Of a DNA stretch of 36,723 bases, positions 17,518 through 27,535 are shown in pieces (position 1 is the stretch's first letter; every line of letters begins with the position of its first letter). Origin of the DNA: Archangiaceae bacterium (GTDB taxonomy: Bacteria > Myxococcota > Myxococcia > Myxococcales > Myxococcaceae); the NCBI GenBank assembly GCA_016879935.1, contig JAACJQ010000275.1, positions 1 through 36,723 of the forward strand, written 5' to 3'. The position numbers and the translations under genes are program-made. Below the pieces are notes generated by a model. It did not search any database and was not told the DNA's origin. It was given only the letters and a program-made list of their open reading frames with translations.

Positions 17518-18288
17518 ATGACGACCCCGCTCATCAACCTCACCGACAAGGTGGCCCTCATCACCGGCGCGTCGCGCGGCATCGGAGAGGCCATCGCCCA
17601 CGCCTTCGCCGACGCTGGCGCCAAAGTCGTGCTCGCCGCCCGCAAACCCGACGCGCTCGACGCCGTCGCCCAGGCCATCATCGCGAAGGGTGGTCAGGCC
17701 CTCGCGGTGCCGACGCACACCGGCAAGGCCGAAGACGTGAAGAGGCTCGTCGCCGCCGCGATCGAGAAGTTCGGGAAGATCGACGTGCTGGTGAACAACG
17801 CCGCCACCAACCCCTACTTCGGGCCGATGCTCGACATCGAAGACAGCGCCTTCGACAAGACGTTCGAGGTGAACGTGAAGGGCTATTTCTGGCTCGCGCG
17901 GGAGGTGGCCACGCACCTGCAGTCACGCAACGCGCACGGCTCGATCGTCAACGTCGCGAGCGTCGCCGGTCTCGCCGCAGCCCCGATGCAGGGCGTGTAC
18001 GGCATGACCAAGGCCGCAGTGATCTCGATGACGAAGTCGTTCGCGGCGGAGCTGGGCGCGTCGGGCATTCGCGTCAACGCCATCGCGCCGGGCCTCGTCG
18101 AGACGAAGTTCGCCTCGGCGCTCACCTCGAACGAAGACATCTTGAAGCTGGTCACCAACCGCACGCCGCTGGGCCGTCACGGCCAGCCCAACGAGATCGC
18201 AGGAGCGGCGCTCTACCTCGCCTCCGACGCGTCGAGCTTCGTGACGGGCCAGACGCTCGTGGTCGATGGCGGCTTCACCATCGGGTGA
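17518..18288 (+). CDS. Short-chain dehydrogenase/reductase (DHRS4/FabG-like)
   Basis: 256 residues from the ATG at 17518, preceded by TGGAG; the open frame extends to 17461 but the extra residues do not fit the family. Classical SDR: TGASRGIG at 16-23, NNAA near 93-96, catalytic S148, Y161 and K165 (YGMTKAA), and PGLVETKFAS. The NNAATNPYFGPMLD segment and overall pattern are close to DHRS4-type NADP-dependent carbonyl/retinol reductases. The substrate is unknown. The stop is one base from the stop of the convergent response regulator gene. Confidence 0.9.
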   Translation: MTTPLINLTDKVALITGASRGIGEAIAHAFADAGAKVVLAARKPDALDAVAQAIIAKGGQALAVPTHTGKAEDVKRLVAAAIEKFGKIDVLVNNAATNPYFGPMLDIEDSAFDKTFEVNVKGYFWLAREVATHLQSRNAHGSIVNVASVAGLAAAPMQGVYGMTKAAVISMTKSFAAELGASGIRVNAIAPGLVETKFASALTSNEDILKLVTNRTPLGRHGQPNEIAGAALYLASDASSFVTGQTLVVDGGFTIG

Positions 18289-18289
18289 T

Positions 18290-19767
<1,478 letters not shown>

Positions 19768-19771
<4 letters not shown>

Positions 19772-21375
19772 GGGGTTGCCCCTCCAGGCTGAACAGGAAT
19801 CATGACGGTGAACGTGGTGCCCGAGCCGACCGACGACTCGACGATGAAGTGGCCGCCGTGGTCTTCGACGATGCGGTACGCGATCGCGAGGCCCAGGCCG
19901 GTGCCTTCACCCGGCGGCTTGGTGGTGAAGTGCGGCTCGAAGATGCGCGAGAGGTGCTCTTCGGGAATGCCGCAGCCCGTGTCGGTCACCTTGAAGAAGC
20001 AGTGCGCGTCGACGAGGCCCGTCTCGATGGTGATGGTGCCCTCGCCCTGCGGCAGCGCCTGCATGCCGTTCTGCAGCAGGTTGAGCGCCACCTGGCCGAG
20101 CTGCGCAGGGTCGCCGTAGACGCCTGGCAAGCCCGCCGCGAGCTTCATGTCGAGCACGAGCCGCGGGTACTTCTTGGCCTGCGCGCGGAAGAGCACGACC
20201 GTGTCTTCGACACACTTCGACAGATCGAACGAGCGGCGATCTTCGACCTTCGAGCGGCGGCTGAACTTCAGCAGGCTCTCGACGATGCGCTTGCACCGCA
20301 GCGCGCTCTCTTCGATCAGCTGCAACGACTCCATGTCGGAAGGCGTGCGCGAACCGTCACGCTGCATCAGCTGCGAGAAGGCCAGAATGCCGCCGAGCGG
20401 GTTGTTGATCTCGTGCGCGACGCCGCCCGCGAGGTTGCCGATCGCGATCATCTTCTCGCTCTCGACCATGCGCTTGGTGAGGTTGCGCTCGTCGGTGACG
20501 TCCCGGTAGCTGCACACCGCCACCGGCTCGTCCTCCATCGGGAACAGCTGGCCGACGTAGATACGGCCCTCGCGCTGCATCTCGACCGTCGCGGGCTCGG
20601 TGAGGTTCATGCCGATCGGGCAGTTGGTGCACGGCGTGTCGCGCCCGAAGAGAAACTGGTGGCACTTCGGCTTCTCGCCGATGGCGACGATCTCGCGGCC
20701 TGCCACCTGCGCCGCCGCCCGGTTGCCGCGCCGAATCGCCAGATCGCTCAGCTGCACGACGAGCAGCGGGTGGTCGATGGTGTCGAAGGTGAGCTCCCAG
20801 TCGCGCTTGGCCTTCGAGAGCATGACGGTGCGCTGGGCGACCCGCTCCTCGAGGTCGGCGTTCAGAATGCGCAGCTCCTGGTTCTGGTTCTGCGTCAGGC
20901 GAAACAGGCGCTCGTTCTCGGCGAACAGGGCGTGCTGCTCGAACGCGCTCTTCACCGTCAGCACGAGCTGCGCGTCGTTCCACGGCTTCGAGATGAAGCG
21001 GAACACCTCGGAGCGGTTGATGGCCTCTTCGATCGCCTGCTGATCGGCCTGGCCCGTCAGCATGATGCGCTGCGTTCGGGGCGACAGCTCTTTGACGCGC
21101 GCGAGAAACTCGACGCCGTTCAAACCAGGCATGCGGAAGTCGCTGAGCACGACCTCGGGCTGGAACTGCTCGAACATCGCGAGCGCCGCCTCGGCATCAG
21201 GCGCCGTCTCGACGTGCCAGTCGCCCCGGCGCAGCACGCGCTTGAGCGACCGCAGAATGTTCTCCTCGTCGTCGACGAGCAGCAGTCGACCCGGCCGGCC
21301 AGGCATCGTTTCGGGCGTCATGGCGATAGCGGGCTCCACGCGGGTCATCCGTGAGCAAACGGACTGCCAACCCAT
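19768..21375 (-). CDS. Histidine kinase with N-terminal receiver and PAS domain
   Basis: 535 residues. Domain order: receiver (about 29-145, phospho-acceptor D79 in LSDFRMPG, ISKPW Lys), short coiled coil (LTQNQNQELRILNADLEERV), PAS domain (about 180-300), HisKA (H near 321 in AGGVAHEINNPLGG) and HATPase (NLLQNG N box, DTGCGIP G1, EGTGLGLAIAYRI G2). The PAS domain contains KCHQF...TPCTNCPIGM, a Cys pattern seen in several delta-proteobacterial PAS sensors that may bind metal, heme or redox signals. No membrane helix, so the sensor is cytoplasmic. The ATG at 21375 follows an in-frame stop by one codon; ATGs at 21348 and 21321 are alternatives and all Shine-Dalgarno matches are weak. Overlaps the response regulator gene by 4 bp. 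Confidence 0.93.
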
Positions 21376-21492
21376 GAGTCACAGCAACCCCATGAACTTT
21401 CAGGGCATGTACGACAGCTTCAGCACGGCTTCCGAGGTCAACGGCGACCCGGGCCTGTGTTTCAGGTCGATTTCGACCCCACCTGGAGGAGC

Positions 21493-22449
21493 TTACCCGC
21501 GGGCGACGTAGAGCGACGACTGGAAGAGGCTGATCTTGGTCCGGCCCTCGCGCTTGGAGCGGTACAGGGCCTCATCGGCGGTCTTGAGGAGCTGCTCGGC
21601 CGTGGTGACCCCGCGACCCGGGAAACCAGATACGCCAAAGCTGCCGGTGACCCGGATGGCTCCGTCGACTCCGGTGCGGGTCGCCTTGAGCGCCTGACTC
21701 ATGCGCTCGGCGACGGTGAGCGCGCCGGCGAGATGCGTCTTGGGCAGCACCACCGCGAACTCTTCACCACCGTAACGCGCGATGAAGTCGGTCTCGCGCA
21801 CTGCGCCCTTCAGCGCCTTCGCCACCCCGCGGAGCACCTCGTCACCGACCTGGTGGCCGTGGGTGTCGTTCACTGCCTTGAAGTGATCGATGTCCATCAG
21901 AATGAGGGCCATCGGGTCGTCGTAGCGCTGCGCGCGGCGGAACTCTTCGCGCAGGCGCTCCTGAAACGCGCGGTGGTTGGCCACCTGGGTGAGGCCGTCG
22001 GTCGTCGAGAGGGCGAGGAGCTCGTCTCGCTGGCCCAGCAACACCGAGAGCCGAGACGCGAGTTCGAAGCGGCGCTCGAGCCGCGCCTGCAGCTCGTCGA
22101 ACGAGATCGACTCGGGCACCACGTCATCGGCGCCGAGCCGGAGCGCCTCGATGGCCTTCGCTGGCGAAGCTGCGGTGGTGAGCACGAGAATCGGCAGCGG
22201 CCGCTCGTCGCCGCGCAGGTGCTGCAACACGGCCAACCCGCTCTCGCCCGACAGCTCGAGTTCGACGATGGCAGCGGAGAACACCGTGTCCATCGTCAGC
22301 TGAATCGCCTCGATGGCGGTGCTGGCGTGCGAGCAGACGAAGCCGCGTGCCGTCAACGCGTGCCGGCGGGCCTGCGCCGACGACGTGTCGCGATCGACCA
22401 ACAGCACCGTTCGGGGCGCTTCGTCCATGGGCCCGGCGCTCTTAGTCAT
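21493..22449 (-). CDS. Diguanylate cyclase with degenerate receiver domain
   Basis: 318 residues from the ATG at 22449 (Shine-Dalgarno GGGGGGGA directly upstream); the longer open frame to 23604 overlaps two plus-strand genes and is rejected. The receiver-like domain (about 12-130) keeps D19/D21, but the phospho-acceptor position is E63 (IVELELSG) and the usual Lys is replaced by E113. The GGDEF domain (about 145-312) has the signature GGEEF at 227-231 and an I-site RETD at 218-221 for product inhibition. Predicted to make c-di-GMP from two GTP in the cytoplasm. Located 117 bp downstream of nothing else on its strand except the kinase pair, which follows it; possible but unproven operon. The receiver changes suggest phosphorylation-independent control. 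Confidence 0.92.
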   Translation of the reverse strand: MTKSAGPMDEAPRTVLLVDRDTSSAQARRHALTARGFVCSHASTAIEAIQLTMDTVFSAAIVELELSGESGLAVLQHLRGDERPLPILVLTTAASPAKAIEALRLGADDVVPESISFDELQARLERRFELASRLSVLLGQRDELLALSTTDGLTQVANHRAFQERLREEFRRAQRYDDPMALILMDIDHFKAVNDTHGHQVGDEVLRGVAKALKGAVRETDFIARYGGEEFAVVLPKTHLAGALTVAERMSQALKATRTGVDGAIRVTGSFGVSGFPGRGVTTAEQLLKTADEALYRSKREGRTKISLFQSSLYVARG

Positions 22450-22479
22450 TCCCCCCCGTGAGAACAGCCCCCTGTGGTC

Positions 22480-22499
22480 GTTTTGAGCGGCCTGAAAAC
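22480..22499. promoter_or_regulatory. GTTTT-N10-AAAAC dyad in divergent promoter region
   Basis: GTTTT (22480-22484) and AAAAC (22495-22499) with an inner AG/CT match form a 20-bp imperfect dyad between the diguanylate cyclase and glycosyltransferase genes. It may be an operator for either promoter; no promoter boxes are confidently seen. Confidence 0.3.
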
Positions 22500-22563
22500 C
22501 TGCAGGCGCGATGAAAGGCCTCTGCGGTGGACCAGCCGGCCTCCTCGCGGGTAAAGCGCGCCC

Positions 22564-23346
22564 ATGTCCCGACCGTCGATCAGCCTGTTCCTGCCCGCGT
22601 GGAACGAAGAGGACTACGTCGAGCGCTCGGTGAGCCGCGCCGTCACGGTGCTCGAGCGCCTCACCGACGACTTCGAGATTCTCGTCATCAACGACGCCTC
22701 GACCGATCGCACGAAGGAGATCGCCGAGGCGCTCGCCGCCAAAGACCCGCGCGTGCGCTGCATCACGCACGAGGTGAACCAGAAGCTCGGCGGCTCGATG
22801 AAGACGGGCTTCTCGTCGTCGACGAAGGACATCGTCGTCTACTCGGACATGGATCTGCCGTTCGACCTGAACGAGATCGGCCGCGCGCTGCACCTGATGG
22901 ACTACCTCGAGGCCGACATGATCTCGGCCTTCCGCCACGACCGCACGAGCGAGGGCCCCAAGCGCATTCTCTATTCGTTCGTCTACAACGCGCTGGTGTC
23001 GTCGCTGTTCGGCACGCACGTCAAAGACATCAACTTCAGCTTCAAGGTGGTGCACCGCCGCGTGCTCGAGTCGCTCGAGCTCAAGTCGCAGGGCAGCTTC
23101 ATCGACGCCGAGCTGGTGGTGAAGGCGATCAAGAAGGGCTTCAAGGTCTTCCAGATGGGCGTCGACTACTTCCCGCGCACTCGCGGCGTGTCGACGCTGG
23201 CGTCTCCGTCGGTGATCGTGAAGATGATCAAAGAGCTCTCGGAGCTGTACACCGAGGTGAAGAACCCGACCGACCCCGTGCGCCCGGTGCGGCTTCCAGA
23301 GTCGGTGAAGCCGCTCAAGCAGCGCTCGCGCAAGAAGACGGCCTGA
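22564..23346 (+). CDS. Family 2 glycosyltransferase (polyprenyl-phosphate mannosyl/glucosyl type)
   Basis: 260 residues. GT-A fold, family 2: SLFLPAWNEEDYVERSV at 8-24, VINDASTDRT (41-50), and the metal/nucleotide motif SDMD with D95 and D97. A conserved KDINFSFKVVHR segment and a D in SFIDAEL are typical of DPM1-like enzymes that transfer a sugar to a lipid phosphate. No C-terminal membrane helices, unlike many bacterial DPM/ArnC proteins; the C-terminus is basic (KPLKQRSRKK). The stop is one base from the next start, so it is coexpressed with the YdjC/HpnK-like deacetylase. Acceptor and sugar are not known. Confidence 0.88.
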   Translation: MSRPSISLFLPAWNEEDYVERSVSRAVTVLERLTDDFEILVINDASTDRTKEIAEALAAKDPRVRCITHEVNQKLGGSMKTGFSSSTKDIVVYSDMDLPFDLNEIGRALHLMDYLEADMISAFRHDRTSEGPKRILYSFVYNALVSSLFGTHVKDINFSFKVVHRRVLESLELKSQGSFIDAELVVKAIKKGFKVFQMGVDYFPRTRGVSTLASPSVIVKMIKELSELYTEVKNPTDPVRPVRLPESVKPLKQRSRKKTA

Positions 23347-23347
23347 C

Positions 23348-24169
23348 ATGGTTCGCCTGGTTCTCAACGCCGACGATCTCGGGCTGCACCCGCGCATCGA
23401 CGAGGGCATCTTCCGCGCTCGCGAAGAGGGCGTGCTGACGAGCACCACGGTGCTGGTGACGGGAAGAACGGCGAGGTTCGCGATCGATCGCGCCAACGCG
23501 CTCGGGCTGGGCCTCGGCGTGCACCTGTGCCTGACGACGCACCTCGCGCCGGCCGCCGAGGCACGCGACGTGCGCTGGCTCGCGCCCGGTGGCCGCTTCC
23601 GCAAGAACTGGGCAGAGCTGTCGATGGCGTGGCTGGGCGGGCTGATTCCGCGTGACGAGGTGGCGCTCGAGTTCGCGGCGCAGCTCGCGCGAGCCAGGGC
23701 GATGGGCGCGCAGGTCGATCACCTCGACACGCACCAGCACCTGCACCTGTTGCCGGGCCTCGCGCCGATCGTCGAGGCGCTCGCCGTACGCGAGGGGTTG
23801 CCGCTTCGCTGGCCCCGGGAGCGGCCGCAGGTTCGCTGGCTCGCGCACCCTGGCAGCGCGGCGAAGACGGCGTTGATCTCGGGTCTCGCGCGGGCGCAGC
23901 GCAACGAGCAGGCGAAGCGCGTGCGCGCCTGGGGCGTGTTCGAGTCGGGGCGGCTCAACGTGACGCGGCTGGTGCGGCTGCTCGAGAAGCTTCCCGACGG
24001 CGATCACGAGATCGTCATGCACCCAGGCCTGGCGCCCGGCGTGGTGAGCGAAGACCCCTCGTGGCGGTACGACTGGGAGGCCGAGCTCGAAGCCCTCACC
24101 AGCCCTGCCGTCACCGACGTCATCGCCCGCCGCAACATCGAGCTCGTGCGCTACTCGCAGCTCGCCTGA
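23348..24169 (+). CDS. YdjC/ChbG/HpnK-family carbohydrate deacetylase
   Basis: 273 residues. A fold with divalent-metal sites formed by NADDLGLH (D9, D10, H14), GVHLCLTTH and DHLDTHQHLHLLPG, and a late EIVMHPG. Family members remove N-acetyl groups from chitooligosaccharides (ChbG) or from hopanoid-linked N-acetylglucosamine (HpnK). It immediately follows a glycosyltransferase gene (one-base gap), which fits sequential transfer and deacetylation of an amino sugar on a lipid carrier; that is inference. No signal peptide. A stem-loop lies between its stop and the convergent lipoprotein gene. Confidence 0.87.
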   Translation: MVRLVLNADDLGLHPRIDEGIFRAREEGVLTSTTVLVTGRTARFAIDRANALGLGLGVHLCLTTHLAPAAEARDVRWLAPGGRFRKNWAELSMAWLGGLIPRDEVALEFAAQLARARAMGAQVDHLDTHQHLHLLPGLAPIVEALAVREGLPLRWPRERPQVRWLAHPGSAAKTALISGLARAQRNEQAKRVRAWGVFESGRLNVTRLVRLLEKLPDGDHEIVMHPGLAPGVVSEDPSWRYDWEAELEALTSPAVTDVIARRNIELVRYSQLA

Positions 24170-24175
24170 AACACG

Positions 24176-24206
24176 AAACCCCGGGCTGAACAGCGGCCCA
24201 GGGCTT
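24176..24206. terminator. Stem-loop between convergent genes (likely bidirectional terminator)
   Basis: On the minus strand, AAGCCCTGGGC-N9-GCCCGGGGTTT folds into an 11-bp stem with two G-U pairs, its right arm ending in TTT. In plus-strand RNA the two wobbles become A-C mismatches. Position between the convergent stops at 24169 and 24232 suggests termination, mainly of the minus-strand lipoprotein gene, though no long U tract follows. Confidence 0.45.
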
Positions 24207-24231
24207 CGCGCTGACCTGACTTCAAAACGAG

Positions 24232-26805
24232 TTACTGAATGCTGGGCTCGCAGGTGCACGTCGCCTGCTTGCACGTCAGCATCGCGCCGCAGGTGTTGCC
24301 GCAGTTCGGCGAGCAGACGCACGAGCGGCTGTTCGGGTCGCACATGAACGGCGCGACGCACGTTCCACCGCACGGGTCGCCATTCGCGTCGGGGCTGTTG
24401 TCGATCCAGTAGCGGTACGAGACGGCGACCTTCGCGCCCATCTGGGGGCGGCACGTTCCGTAGAACACGATGCGGCGGGTCGCCGAGTCGATGTCCCAAC
24501 CGTCGGTGCGGCTGCGCGGAACGTTGGCGGTGTTGCAGGCACCAGCGGTGCGGTTCGCCTCGATCGCCACCTTGATCGTCGGAGAGATGGGCGGGCGGTT
24601 CAGCTGACGGCCGGTGCCTCCGATGGCAGCGCTCAAGATGGCGTCGATGACGGCCTCCTGGCGGGCGCGCTGAGCGGCGTTCGGGTTGGGAACGTTGAAC
24701 TCCTGAATGCTGGCGAGCACGCCACCGGTGAGCTGCACGACGGTGCCGTACGTCGGCGGCGTCGTCTCACGCGTACCGTCGCCACAGTCGAGGCCGGCCG
24801 GGCACACGATGCCGTGCGCGAGCACCTGGCGGCCGGCGAACGTCGCCTGGAGCGCCGTGGTGAACTGCTGCGGCGTCGTCGACGACTGATCGCTCGTGTC
24901 CGAGAGGAAGAGCAGGTTCACGTTGGCGTCGGCGCGGAACGGGCCACGGGGCGAGGCTCCGGTGCGATCGATGAAGGCGCGCGCCGAGGGGAAGCCACGC
25001 TCGATGCCGTTGCCGTTGATGCCGAACCAGTTGGAGCCCGTGGTCGAGTCGAACCAGCTCGACATGGTCGAGGCCATCGACGTCCACTCGCGCGTCGAGC
25101 CGGGCTGCGAGGTCGTGTAGTAGGCCGTCGTCACCGCGGCCGCGCGCCAGTCGAGGCCGGCGGCGTTGAGCTTGTTGCCGAAGAGCGTGCCGGCGTTGCG
25201 AACGGCGTCTTGCGAATCGGCCATCGAGCCGCTGTCGTCGACGACCCACAGGAAGTCGACCTTCGCGTTCGCGGTCGCGGTGAAGGCCTCGCACTGGGTC
25301 GCCGTGAGATCGCCCGCCTGTGCGACCGCCGTGCCTCCGCCCACGTCGTCGACCTCGAAGAGGGCGGCGCCATTGAACAACGCCTGGGGAATGATCGCGA
25401 TGACGGTGACCGCGCGGGTCGCGGTGCGCCGAACGTAGACCGCCTGAACCTTGAAGGGCCCCGTGGAGCCAGCCATGCCCTGGAGCAGCCCACCGGCCGT
25501 CATGCCGACGAAGCGACGCGCGAGCTCGTTGACCGCCTCTTTCGCGTCACGGTTCGAGGTGACGTCGTAGCTCGCCTTCACACCGGGGAAGCCGTCCCAC
25601 GTGGTGTACGTCTGCGTCAGCGGCAGCGCGATGGTGCCCAGGCCGCCGAGCACGCCACGACCCGTCGTCTCTTCTGCCGAGGCCGTCGCGCCCACGCCCA
25701 TCGTCTTCGAGATCGCGATGCCGCCGACCTTGGTGGCGGGGTTGTAGAAGATGAGGCCGCGCTCTTCGGTGCCGAGGGTGATCTTCGAGACCTCCATGAA
25801 CTCCGGCACCAGCGCCATCTGAACGTCGGCGTTGCCCGAGGTGTGGAACGAGACTGGGCGAAGGTTGGCGGTGGAACAGGCCTGCTGTGCGGGGCCCATC
25901 GCGTCCATCGAGTCGTTGGGGTTCAGCTCGCCCATGTCGTTGCGGCCGTTCGAGTTCGTGTCTTCAGCGCCGTCAGAGACGCCGTCGCCGTCGGTGTCGG
26001 CCGTGCACGCGCCAGTGCCCGTCGCGGGGTCGGCATCGAAGGTCGTGGCGGCGACGTAGCGGCAGCCCATCGGGTCAGAACCGGGCGGAATGAGCTTGCC
26101 CTCGACGCCGTCGGCGAGACCGTCGCCATCGGTGTCCTTCAGGGTGGGGTTGGTGGCGCAGCCGGCGGCCATGTCACGAACCTCCTGCTTGTCGGAGTAC
26201 CCGTCGCAGTCGGTGTCGGTGCGCAGCGGGTTCGTCTCGGTGGCCTGGCGGCGACCGTCTTGATCGGCGTCTTCTTCGCCGTCCTTCAGGCCGTCTTGAT
26301 CGGTGTCGCCGAGCGTGGGGTTCGTCTTGCTCCCCGGGTCGGAGTCGGGGACGAACGTCGCGCCGCAGGTGGCGTTGGGCGTCATCGTCTTGCCCATCTC
26401 GAGGCCGTCGGGCAGCCCGTCCATGTCGGTGTCGCTGTTGCACGGGTCGGTGCGCGCGCCGTTGCCGTAGTCGGTGCCGTACTCTTCGAGATCGGTCAGG
26501 CCGTCGCAGTCGGTGTCGCGCGAGCCGTTGTCAGCCGCGACGGGGTCGCAGCCCGTCACCATGCGGGCGCCGCCGCCAGCCGTTCCGCCGCCCGTGCTGC
26601 CCGAGCCTCCGCCAGTGCTGCCACTGCCCCCGGAGCCATTGCCGGTGCCGGTGCCACCACCGGTGATCCCGGTGCCTGCGCGACACTGGCCGCCGACACA
26701 CGATTGGCCGCTGCCACACTGTGCGGTGCTGGTGCAGGTGCGCACGGGCGGGGTGCACGAGATGACGCCAGCGCTGATGAGCGCGACGAGCGAGAAACGC
26801 GTCAT
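24232..26805 (-). CDS. cglD: VWA / thrombospondin type 3 repeat lipoprotein, CglD-like
   Basis: 857 residues. Lipoprotein signal with lipobox VISC (C17), then a Cys-rich segment (CTSTAQCGSGQSCVGGQC), a Gly/Ser/Thr linker and about seven DxDxDGxxD calcium-binding thrombospondin type 3 repeats (about 90-300). A VWA-like domain follows with metal site DDSGS at 523-527. The C-terminus is Cys-rich with EGF-like spacing (CGGTCVAPFMCDPNSRSC, CSPNCGNTCGAMLTC). This order matches my recollection of the Myxococcus adventurous-gliding lipoprotein CglD, although the length is shorter than the ~1200 residues I remember. Outer-membrane, calcium-dependent adhesion or motility is inferred. Shine-Dalgarno GGAGGAG precedes the ATG at 26805. 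It stands alone 70 bp after the methyltransferase gene. Confidence 0.75.
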   Translation of the reverse strand: MTRFSLVALISAGVISCTPPVRTCTSTAQCGSGQSCVGGQCRAGTGITGGGTGTGNGSGGSGSTGGGSGSTGGGTAGGGARMVTGCDPVAADNGSRDTDCDGLTDLEEYGTDYGNGARTDPCNSDTDMDGLPDGLEMGKTMTPNATCGATFVPDSDPGSKTNPTLGDTDQDGLKDGEEDADQDGRRQATETNPLRTDTDCDGYSDKQEVRDMAAGCATNPTLKDTDGDGLADGVEGKLIPPGSDPMGCRYVAATTFDADPATGTGACTADTDGDGVSDGAEDTNSNGRNDMGELNPNDSMDAMGPAQQACSTANLRPVSFHTSGNADVQMALVPEFMEVSKITLGTEERGLIFYNPATKVGGIAISKTMGVGATASAEETTGRGVLGGLGTIALPLTQTYTTWDGFPGVKASYDVTSNRDAKEAVNELARRFVGMTAGGLLQGMAGSTGPFKVQAVYVRRTATRAVTVIAIIPQALFNGAALFEVDDVGGGTAVAQAGDLTATQCEAFTATANAKVDFLWVVDDSGSMADSQDAVRNAGTLFGNKLNAAGLDWRAAAVTTAYYTTSQPGSTREWTSMASTMSSWFDSTTGSNWFGINGNGIERGFPSARAFIDRTGASPRGPFRADANVNLLFLSDTSDQSSTTPQQFTTALQATFAGRQVLAHGIVCPAGLDCGDGTRETTPPTYGTVVQLTGGVLASIQEFNVPNPNAAQRARQEAVIDAILSAAIGGTGRQLNRPPISPTIKVAIEANRTAGACNTANVPRSRTDGWDIDSATRRIVFYGTCRPQMGAKVAVSYRYWIDNSPDANGDPCGGTCVAPFMCDPNSRSCVCSPNCGNTCGAMLTCKQATCTCEPSIQ

Positions 26806-26875
26806 GGTGAAGAACTCCTCCAGAGGTGATTGCTGCCGCGAACCGGTGCGACGGCCCCTTTAGACGGGCACGACT

Positions 26876-27532
26876 CTACGCACAGTCGGCGACGAAAAGC
26901 ACATGGGGGGTGGTGTATCCATGGGAGAGCGACACGCTCTCGCGCAGTGAGAAACCTGTCTCCTCGAGTGCTCGGTGCAGCGTCTCACGAGGCTCGAAGC
27001 CGATGGCGCCGCTCTCGTGCGTGCGACGCAGCAGGCGAACCATCACCTGCTCCTGCAAGAGGGCCTTCTTCGCGCGCCACGAGCCATCATTTTCGGCTTC
27101 CTTCAACACGAGCCGGCCATGCGGCGTCAGCAAGGCACGACAGGCGCGGAGAAAGGCGGGCCACTGCGCCGGAGGCAACAGATAGAGAACGTCGGCGACG
27201 AGCACCGTGTCGAACTGCGCGGCCTCTCGCTGGGCGAGCTGCTCGACCGTGCCCACCTCGAGGCGAACGTTCGAAAACCGTCCGATGCTTCGTTTGGCCC
27301 ACTCAATCTTTCGCGCGTCGGGGTCGACGCCGACGACGGAACGATCGGGAAAGCCCATGGCCAGCAGCGAGACGAGCACCCCATGGCCGCAGCCGATGTC
27401 GACGAGGCGCGAGCCCTTCACGTGGCGGGTCAGCTCTTCGAGCGGCGCGGAGAACAGCCGCGCGTGCACGAACAGGCGCTCCGCCAGCGGGAGCGAATCG
27501 AACGCCGACAGTGCCGGGTGAAAGCCGCGCAC
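26876..27532 (-). CDS. Class I SAM-dependent methyltransferase
   Basis: 218 residues, GTG start 3 nt after the fadJ stop; no ATG near the start. SAM-binding motif I LVDIGCGHG at 43-51, an acidic residue after motif II (VVGVDPD), and VADVLYLLPP as the motif IV region. Rossmann-fold methyltransferase of unknown substrate; no membrane or signal segment. The tight spacing says it is translated with fadI-fadJ, so a role near fatty acid metabolism is possible but not shown. Confidence 0.85.
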   Translation of the reverse strand: MRGFHPALSAFDSLPLAERLFVHARLFSAPLEELTRHVKGSRLVDIGCGHGVLVSLLAMGFPDRSVVGVDPDARKIEWAKRSIGRFSNVRLEVGTVEQLAQREAAQFDTVLVADVLYLLPPAQWPAFLRACRALLTPHGRLVLKEAENDGSWRAKKALLQEQVMVRLLRRTHESGAIGFEPRETLHRALEETGFSLRESVSLSHGYTTPHVLFVADCA

Positions 27533-27535
27533 GAC

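Noticed and set aside
21374-21511. Possible 45-residue plus-strand peptide starting MSHSNPMNFQGMYDSF
   Set aside because: No Shine-Dalgarno, codon use decays in the second half, and it runs into the 3' end of the opposite-strand cyclase gene; not supportable without conservation.
22450-23604. N-terminal extension of the diguanylate cyclase frame
   Set aside because: It overlaps two convincing plus-strand genes (glycosyltransferase and deacetylase), is His/Arg/Ala-rich, and a good start with Shine-Dalgarno exists at 22449.
24814-26829. Plus-strand open frame of 671 codons opposite the VWA lipoprotein
   Set aside because: Arg/Val/Gly-rich with no recognisable domain; explained by the repetitive Asp/Gly codons of the real minus-strand gene.
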